A stretch of 38,264 nucleotides of DNA from Bacteroides sp. (lineage in GTDB: Bacteria > Bacteroidota > Bacteroidia > Bacteroidales > Muribaculaceae). Shown here in pieces: positions 32,905 through 38,264 of the stretch (position 1 is the first letter of the stretch; each line of letters opens with the position of its first letter). Made by a program: the position numbers and the translations under genes. Below the pieces are notes generated by a model that did no database searches, was not told the DNA's origin, and saw only the letters and a list, made by a program, of their open reading frames with translations. Location of the stretch: contig JAAVCC010000008.1 in assembly GCA_014802535.1 (NCBI GenBank), positions 1-38,264 on the forward strand. Direction: 5' to 3'.

Positions 32905-33638
32905 TGTTTCTTTGCTTTTAAAAGTTCAGTACCGATTTTTGCATTTTCCTTGGCAAGTTTCGTCTTATTTTTTAATGCCCAGCCTGTTATTTCGGCTAAT
33001 GTCGGATCATTTGGGTCGTATTCAACATCAAATATACTATATACATGAGTGGGACTACACAGTTTTTCAAGCTTCCGATCATAACCTTGCACAATTTTTA
33101 TCATTACAATCGGTTGATCCCCATATTTAAATCTCGAAAAAGCGAGGAAACGCTTCCCTTTGGGACTTGCAACAACGTTTGAATAAATCTCTGTTCCATC
33201 ATCTTTTATTTGACCGGTCATATCGTTATACCAATCTCGATTATACTTTCCTGTCAAATCTGAGATAACCGAAGGCACGTATTCTTTAACCGGCTCCTTA
33301 TATGTTGCGAAAATTAATTGAAGATATGGAACATAGACAAGCACACTATCTATTTCAAGAGGGAAGTCAGATACTACTTTATCAAAATATTTTTCAAGTC
33401 CGGGATGAGAGTTAAAATCACTGCGTTTGCCAATAAAAGTCTGACCATCTGCAAAAACTTTATGCGCTTGTTCAAGTTGAAATTGATAAGTTGAATCGCT
33501 ATTTACGGCAAACGAAGTGCGATAATCGAGATGCCACTCATCGCTCGCAAATCTAACGTTTTTATTAATTGTATGCTTTGATGCATGACATCCCGACAGC
33601 AAAAGCAATAATAGAATGGCTATGTATGGTATTTTCAT
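32901..33638 (-). CDS. Lipoprotein of unknown function leading the GLPGLI array
   Basis: The 245-residue protein has a lipobox (LLLLLLSGC, lipidated Cys17) and a mature part with no family I can name. Visible features are YRTSFAVNSDSTYQFQLEQA, VYVPYLQLIFATYKEPVKEY and a C-terminal Lys-rich helix. It is probably outer-membrane anchored. Its stop overlaps the start of GLPGLI paralogue 3 by 4 bp, so the two are likely to act together. The promoter is at 33664. Confidence 0.85.
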   Translation of the reverse strand: MKIPYIAILLLLLLSGCHASKHTINKNVRFASDEWHLDYRTSFAVNSDSTYQFQLEQAHKVFADGQTFIGKRSDFNSHPGLEKYFDKVVSDFPLEIDSVLVYVPYLQLIFATYKEPVKEYVPSVISDLTGKYNRDWYNDMTGQIKDDGTEIYSNVVASPKGKRFLAFSRFKYGDQPIVMIKIVQGYDRKLEKLCSPTHVYSIFDVEYDPNDPTLAEITGWALKNKTKLAKENAKIGTELLKAKKQ

Positions 33639-33663
33639 TACAGTAACTATTTAATTAGTTCTG

Positions 33664-33671
33664 CAAAGCTA
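33664..33671 (-). promoter_or_regulatory. -7 box of the lipoprotein-GLPGLI operon
   Basis: The minus strand reads TAGCTTTG followed by CAG, 26 bp before the ATG at 33638. Confidence 0.65.
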
Positions 33672-33759
33672 ATCCATTTTTTTGAAAAACAAAAATATTT
33701 AGACAAAAAAAATTGATTTTTTGACAAAAGGTCAGAAAATGCAATAATATGCCGATTGA

Positions 33760-34824
33760 TTAGTCAAGCATCAGGGAGATGAAGGGGCGATGGGTTTCGA
33801 GGTTGAAAATGCGACCGACTGCCGGCGCACTGAAAATTATGGAACATAAAACACCTGCTGAAACGTCAAGGTCGAGAGTGCCGGCATAGCCGTCGTTAAT
33901 CACTACGCCATTTTTGTCAACTATATAGATATGATTGTTTGCCTGGATTTGCTTGTCATGTACTCTAATCTTTATTTTCAGTGAATTATCAGCCTCGGCG
34001 AGTGATTTCAAGACCTCAAAAACGTTTATTATCCTCATCATTCCTCGCGATTCGATCGGACCGTCGGATGAGTCGGGAGCAGGGGCAATTACAGTTATTC
34101 CCATTCCGGGATATTCGTCTGAAACAATAGCTAAAGATGCTGATTCAACGTTAGGATCAACAGCCAAAAGATCGCGAACAACAACACGTCCACACGAAAC
34201 AACGGCAAATAAAATAGAGACAATAGAGCCGTCGGCTTTGTCACGGAGGGCAAAAGCGAGTCCGTTATCCATTCGATTATCCTCAATGATATTCAGATAA
34301 TCTTCATAACTATGGGCTACACACGGCCGGCGAAGGTCGTTGAGGAGAGTGAATGTTTCGTAAACTTCACGGTCTGAGATATTGTCAATACGCTCAAAAT
34401 CGCCGTCAAAGTTAAATTCATGAACCGAAGTATATCGTTTTTCCTGAATATAAAAGACGGTTGAAAATCCGAAGTGGTTATAGTAGTCATATAACCAGCG
34501 ATGAGCCGGAATCAGAGCGCAAAAACAATCACCCCGTTCATAAGAGACGTTTAGTGAATCTTTAAGCAAGTGAGCCATATAACCTTGTCCGCGATGAGAT
34601 TTTCGGGTAGCGGCTCCGGCAATATAACCTAGTGGAACACGTTTGTCGGCAAAATTTAATTCATACCGTTGAAGCAATAAAGACGTGACAATTTTTCCGG
34701 TCGGGTCATAGCCGACACAGGCGTCTTCTTCACGATAAACCCGATTGAAATACATCTCGATATATGCTGCCGAGTCATCAAATGACTCACGATAGATTGC
34801 TTTTACGTCTTTTATCTTGTCCAT
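33760..34824 (-). CDS. GNAT-family N-acetyltransferase, Eis-like layout
   Basis: The 354-residue protein has an N-terminal GNAT domain (about 5-135). This contains the acetyl-CoA motif ATRKSHRGQGYMAHLLKDSL (R-x-x-G-x-G/A type) and LIPAHRWLYDYYNHFGF, a second domain-typical stretch. The C-terminal ~200 residues form a diverged second GNAT/SCP2-like half, giving the two-to-three-domain layout of Eis-type enzymes. Such enzymes acetylate amines, including some drugs and peptides, and the substrate here is unknown. It is divergent from the efflux operon at 35032 with about 200 bp between, so a link to drug resistance is possible but unproven. Confidence 0.85.
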   Translation of the reverse strand: MDKIKDVKAIYRESFDDSAAYIEMYFNRVYREEDACVGYDPTGKIVTSLLLQRYELNFADKRVPLGYIAGAATRKSHRGQGYMAHLLKDSLNVSYERGDCFCALIPAHRWLYDYYNHFGFSTVFYIQEKRYTSVHEFNFDGDFERIDNISDREVYETFTLLNDLRRPCVAHSYEDYLNIIEDNRMDNGLAFALRDKADGSIVSILFAVVSCGRVVVRDLLAVDPNVESASLAIVSDEYPGMGITVIAPAPDSSDGPIESRGMMRIINVFEVLKSLAEADNSLKIKIRVHDKQIQANNHIYIVDKNGVVINDGYAGTLDLDVSAGVLCSIIFSAPAVGRIFNLETHRPFISLMLD

Positions 34825-34999
34825 GATTTATGGGTGTTTATTAAAAGTTGAAACGTTTATTAATATAACGTTATATCGCCGACAAAAGTTGGATAAAAAA
34901 ACGATGACGACACTCGTCTTTTCAAATAATTTTAAAACATCGTTGTTGGAATTATCATAAAAATTTTAATTATTATTTTGTCAATTAAAAAGTATTGAA

Positions 35000-35026
35000 T
35001 AATTTTGCACTAACAAAATTGTTAGT
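35000..35026 (+). promoter_or_regulatory. Efflux-operon promoter and TetR operator
   Basis: A -7 box TAATTTTG (35000-35007) is followed at once by the palindrome ACTAACAA-aa-TTGTTAGT (35009-35026), with perfect 8-bp arms. The site covers the expected transcription start near 35014 and ends 5 bp before the regulator ATG. A bound TetR dimer would block initiation, so the operon should be self-repressed and induced by a ligand. Confidence 0.82.
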
Positions 35027-35031
35027 CAAAT

Positions 35032-35664
35032 ATGATAGATAATAGTGTTAACAACAATCAAACCACTGAGGAGCTGATACTTAAAGCTGCCGAGCAGGAG
35101 TTTATGACCAAAGGTTTTGCCGGGGCAAGAACGACATCGATTGCCGAGGCCGCCGGTGTCACTCACGCAATGTTCCATTATTATTTCAGGACAAAAGAGA
35201 AGCTATTTGACCGAATAATAGCTGAAAAAATCAAGATGTTGATAAATGGATTGTTGACTTCGGTAACCGACCGCGATATGTCGCTCAACGAATTGATAAA
35301 AAATATCATTGACCGCCATCTTAATTTTCTTTCTGCCAACCCCGATTTACCCAACTTTGTAACTCGCGAAATTTATGGCAATCCCGACAAAGTAAAAATT
35401 TTGCTTGATAAATTAATTGTCAATGCGCCGGTATTTTTAAATATTTTTCAGGAAAAAATTGACCGATTGGCAGCCGAAGGTGTTTGCCGTCGGGTAGATG
35501 CACGAATGTTGATGCTCGACATCGCATCGCTGAATGTGTTGCCATTCCTTGCCAAGCCAATTGTTAACGGTGCCCTTAACAATTGTATGGCAAACATGGA
35601 GGAGTTTATCCAAATTAGAAAAAAAGAAAATTATGATACAATCATGAGAAAATTGAAACCATAA
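35032..35664 (+). CDS. TetR-family repressor of the efflux operon
   Basis: The 210-residue protein has an N-terminal HTH (about residues 14-60, LILKAAEQEFMTKGFAGART then TSIAEAAGVTHAMFHYYFRT) and a helical C-terminal ligand domain. The HTH is a textbook TetR match, with YYFRTKEKLF. It stands first in the operon with a palindrome over its own transcription start, so it very probably represses itself and the three transport genes after it. In E. coli the equivalent YbhGFSR system is controlled by the TetR protein CecR. The ligand is unknown. Confidence 0.93.
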   Translation: MIDNSVNNNQTTEELILKAAEQEFMTKGFAGARTTSIAEAAGVTHAMFHYYFRTKEKLFDRIIAEKIKMLINGLLTSVTDRDMSLNELIKNIIDRHLNFLSANPDLPNFVTREIYGNPDKVKILLDKLIVNAPVFLNIFQEKIDRLAAEGVCRRVDARMLMLDIASLNVLPFLAKPIVNGALNNCMANMEEFIQIRKKENYDTIMRKLKP

Positions 35665-35669
35665 CCGTT

Positions 35670-36956
35670 ATGAACCGATTAATAATTTCAGGCTTATTGC
35701 TTGTCTTTCAAGTATTTCAAGCAAATTCATCTACATTAACAATCGAGGAATGTGTCGGTAAAGCCGAGGCTAACTACCCGGCAATCAAGAAGTATGCGCC
35801 GCTCAACACTACACTCGACATCAACCTTTCAGATATCAACAAAGGCTGGCTCCCCCGAATCGGGGCATATGGTCAAGTGACCGGACAAAATGTTGTTCCG
35901 TCGTTTCCGTCGGCTCTTTCAGACGTTATGGAACAGTTCGGGCAACAGATTAAAGGTCTTGGAAAGATTCAATACAAAGTCGGGATAGATGTGACTCAAA
36001 CCATCTGGGATGGCGGAGCATCGAAAGCCCGTCGCGATATTGCACGCAATCAGAACGAAGTTGAAACATCGGCTCTCGATGTAGAACTCTATGGCGTGAG
36101 ACAACGTGTGGAAAATCTATATTTCGCAATACTTCTTGGCAATGAACAGATTATGCAATCGGCAACAACGCTCGACCTTCTGAATGCCAATCTGGAGCGA
36201 TTGAAAGCGATGCTCAGAAACGGCACGGCTATGCAAAGCGATGTTGACATGGTCGAGGCTCAGGCTCTCGAGCTCAATCAGACAATCACTCAAGCCCGAT
36301 ATGCCGTGGAGTCGTATAAACGAGGGCTGGAACTTTTTATCGGCGAATCGCTTGACGGAACAGAATTGATATGTCCGTCAGAAATCGTAAACATGTCTGA
36401 TAACAACAATCGTCCGGAACTAAAGTTGTTTGAAAAACAAATCGCGGCAATGCGTGCCGCTCAAAATCTTTCAGATGTTTCGACGATGCCTGTAATCGGG
36501 TTGTTTGCTCAATCTTATTATGGATATCCGGGACTCAACTACTTCAACAGTATGATAAACCGTGAATGGTCGTTTAACATTGTCGGTGGTGTGAAAATTT
36601 CATGGAACATTGATTCGTTCTACACCAAAAAGAACAGTTCACGCAAGACATCGGCAGATATCGAGAGTATTACAGCCGACCGTGAAACATTTATGTTCAA
36701 CACCAACATTCAAAAAACATCGATTAATGAAAACATATCGGGACTGCGCCGTTTGATGGCAGATGATGAAAGGATAGTGACCTTACGTTCAAATGTGCGT
36801 AAAGCCGCTGAATCTCAACTCGAAAACGGCATTATCGACACGACTGCCCTGCTCTCGAAAATCACAGATGAAAATATCGCCAAACTCAATGGCACCTATC
36901 ATCACATCAAATTAATTCAAGAAATTTATAATCTCAAATATACACTCAATCAATGA
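35670..36956 (+). CDS. TolC-family outer-membrane efflux protein
   Basis: The 428-residue protein has a signal peptide (RLIISGLLLVFQVFQANSS). The two-repeat, coiled-coil-rich TolC fold follows: LTIEECVGKAEANYPAIKKY starts repeat 1, WLPRIGAYGQVTG marks the first strand, and long helices with LKAMLRNGTAMQSDVDMVEAQ follow. Repeat 2 has MPVIGLFAQSYYGYPGLNYF and QLENGIIDTTALLSKITDEN. It should form the outer-membrane channel of the exporter. It begins 5 bp after the regulator stop and overlaps the next start by 4 bp (ATGA). Confidence 0.92.
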   Translation: MNRLIISGLLLVFQVFQANSSTLTIEECVGKAEANYPAIKKYAPLNTTLDINLSDINKGWLPRIGAYGQVTGQNVVPSFPSALSDVMEQFGQQIKGLGKIQYKVGIDVTQTIWDGGASKARRDIARNQNEVETSALDVELYGVRQRVENLYFAILLGNEQIMQSATTLDLLNANLERLKAMLRNGTAMQSDVDMVEAQALELNQTITQARYAVESYKRGLELFIGESLDGTELICPSEIVNMSDNNNRPELKLFEKQIAAMRAAQNLSDVSTMPVIGLFAQSYYGYPGLNYFNSMINREWSFNIVGGVKISWNIDSFYTKKNSSRKTSADIESITADRETFMFNTNIQKTSINENISGLRRLMADDERIVTLRSNVRKAAESQLENGIIDTTALLSKITDENIAKLNGTYHHIKLIQEIYNLKYTLNQ

Positions 36957-37840
36957 AAAATATACTTTATACCGCAGCTGTCTCACTTTTCATCACAGGC
37001 TGCAATTCAGCACCCGATTTCGATGCAACCGGAATCTTTGAAGCAACAACCGTAACAATTTCAGCCGAGACCTCGGGAAAACTTTTGTCGGTCAACATCA
37101 ATGAGGGTGATACGGTCATGAACGGAGCAAATATAGCGGTAGTCGATACTTCGATTTTGGTTTTACAGCAGAAACAGCTTGCGACACAGCGTTTGGCAAC
37201 CGAAAGCACATCGCCCGATGTAGCAGCCCAAGCCGCGGCACTGCGTGCGCGTATCGCCAATCAACAACGCGAGTGTGATCGTTACAGCCGACTGCTTGCC
37301 GATGGAGCAACGACTCAAAAAATATATGACGATGCTGTGTCACAACTCACGGTTTTAAAGAGCGAATTAACTGCACTTTTATCGACCCTCGGTAAAAACC
37401 GCAGTTCGATATCAGACAATGCTGTCGCAATCCAATATCAAACTGATCAAATCGAAGATCAAATTAATAAAAGCATCATCAATTCGCCATTGACAGGTAC
37501 AGTTCTTGAAAAATACGCCGAGCCGGGAGAATTTGCCACACCGGGACGTTCAATATGCAAAATTGCCGATCTCAACAAGATATACCTGAGAGCATATTTT
37601 ACCGTAGGTCAACTTGCAAACATTAAATTGGGACAGAAAGTAACCGTTATAGCCGATTTTGGCGGTGACGAGCAGTTTGAATATCCCGGAACAATCACAT
37701 GGATTGCCCAGGAAAGCGAATTTACACCCAAATCAATTCAAACCCGCGACAGCCGTTCAAATCTTGTATATGCGACAAAAATCGCAGTCAACAACGACGG
37801 TCGACTCAAACTTGGACAGTATGGTGAAGTTCGCCTATGA
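36953..37840 (+). CDS. HlyD-type membrane-fusion lipoprotein
   Basis: The 295-residue protein has a lipobox (LFITGC, lipidated Cys17). It contains the split biotinyl-lipoyl domain: GIFEATTVTISAETSGKLLS with VNINEGDTV before, and INSPLTGTVLEKYAEPGEFA after, a hairpin of two long helices (about 70-165). A beta-barrel segment (LRAYFTVGQLANIKLGQKVT) follows. It bridges the inner-membrane ABC transporter and the TolC-type channel. Its size and placement match YbhG-type adaptors of ABC exporters. It overlaps both neighbouring genes by 4 bp. Confidence 0.92.
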   Translation: MKNILYTAAVSLFITGCNSAPDFDATGIFEATTVTISAETSGKLLSVNINEGDTVMNGANIAVVDTSILVLQQKQLATQRLATESTSPDVAAQAAALRARIANQQRECDRYSRLLADGATTQKIYDDAVSQLTVLKSELTALLSTLGKNRSSISDNAVAIQYQTDQIEDQINKSIINSPLTGTVLEKYAEPGEFATPGRSICKIADLNKIYLRAYFTVGQLANIKLGQKVTVIADFGGDEQFEYPGTITWIAQESEFTPKSIQTRDSRSNLVYATKIAVNNDGRLKLGQYGEVRL

Positions 37841-38264
37841 ACAGCGTTGTTAACATAAAAAATCTCAGTCACAGCTACGGGGCTACGGTTGCGCTCGACA
37901 ACGTTTCGCTTGAAGTTGAGCGAGGCGAGATGTTCGGTATAATCGGGCCGGACGGGTCGGGTAAAAGTACGCTCTACCGCATCCTTGCAACCCTACTTAT
38001 TCCAACCAAGGGCGAGGTTTTAGTCATGGGGTTAAACCCTGTCACTGATTACAAAAAAATCAGGACTAAAATCGGATATATGCCTGAACGGTTTTCGCTA
38101 TATCAAGACTTGACCGTCAATGAAAATCTAAAATTTTATGCGTCGCTGTTTGGCGTTTCGGTTAAAGATAATTATGACCTTATAGCACCAATTTTCGGAC
38201 AACTTGAACGATTTCCAAATAGACGTGCCGGCGCTCTATCGGGCGGTATGAAACAGAAATTGGC
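37837..38264 (+). CDS. ABC transporter ATPase, YbhF-like, cut by window edge
   Basis: The first 142 codons are visible, beginning with an ATGA overlap with the adaptor gene. Walker A is GPDGSGKST (residues 37-45); the Pro-Asp in this loop is typical of YbhF/RbbA-type ATPases. The Q-loop region reads IGYMPERFSLYQDLTVNENL, and the signature LSGGMKQKL is just reached at the edge. Walker B and everything after lie outside. If it is YbhF-like, a second ATPase half and two ABC-2 permease genes should follow to the right. Confidence 0.93.
   Translation, partial: MNSVVNIKNLSHSYGATVALDNVSLEVERGEMFGIIGPDGSGKSTLYRILATLLIPTKGEVLVMGLNPVTDYKKIRTKIGYMPERFSLYQDLTVNENLKFYASLFGVSVKDNYDLIAPIFGQLERFPNRRAGALSGGMKQKL

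Overview
The window looks like a chromosomal segment of a gut Bacteroidales bacterium, most likely close to Muribaculaceae. This rests on the -7 promoter boxes of the TAnnTTTG type in front of most genes, the absence of Shine-Dalgarno sites at most starts, and family content typical of the phylum (GLPGLI proteins, DcaP-like porin, PPDK, OmpA-type lipoproteins, Rhs/immunity debris). No rRNA, tRNA, CRISPR array or intact insertion sequence was seen.

Positions 1-4140 are accessory DNA. It holds the 3' part of an Imm26-like immunity gene, an Rhs tip fused to a secretion-like leader, a second immunity-like small gene, and a secreted MORN/YwqK-type protein. Two direct copies of a roughly 100-bp promoter-bearing repeat punctuate these. 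A complete hipBA toxin-antitoxin operon follows, with two nearly identical 20-bp operators, then a relic of a DUF3791-like gene and a compact block of nested inverted repeats.

Positions 4180-7303 form a cobalamin-riboswitch operon. It encodes a short Cys-containing ORF, a MetE/YxjG-fold protein in which all four zinc-ligand positions appear substituted, and a DASS (SLC13-type) carboxylate transporter, and it ends in a strong terminator. The operon is therefore expected to be on when B12 is scarce. That is when a propionate-forming Bacteroidales would be expected to accumulate succinate, because methylmalonyl-CoA mutase needs B12. A lactate permease follows, then a 366-bp gap with an orphan promoter, a 22-codon ORF, three GTAC-centred palindromes and a 13-bp-stem hairpin, then ppdK on the minus strand.

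Positions 12209-30007 are mainly core genome: a YegS/DagK-type lipid kinase, an unknown membrane-anchored protein, a GH78-like glycosidase, an EamA exporter, two OmpA-domain envelope proteins around hpt-adk, an AspT-like transporter, pnp, a ROK glucokinase, a DcaP-like porin, and a PASTA-protein/RluA-type operon.

Positions 30114-33671 hold a lipoprotein gene followed by three tandem GLPGLI paralogues. A GNAT acetyltransferase comes next. At 35000 a TetR regulator with a palindromic operator starts a four-gene efflux operon (TetR, TolC-type, HlyD-type lipoprotein, ABC ATPase) resembling E. coli YbhGFSR, which runs off the right edge.

Family names come from reading motifs and from memory of the families. 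No database search was possible.
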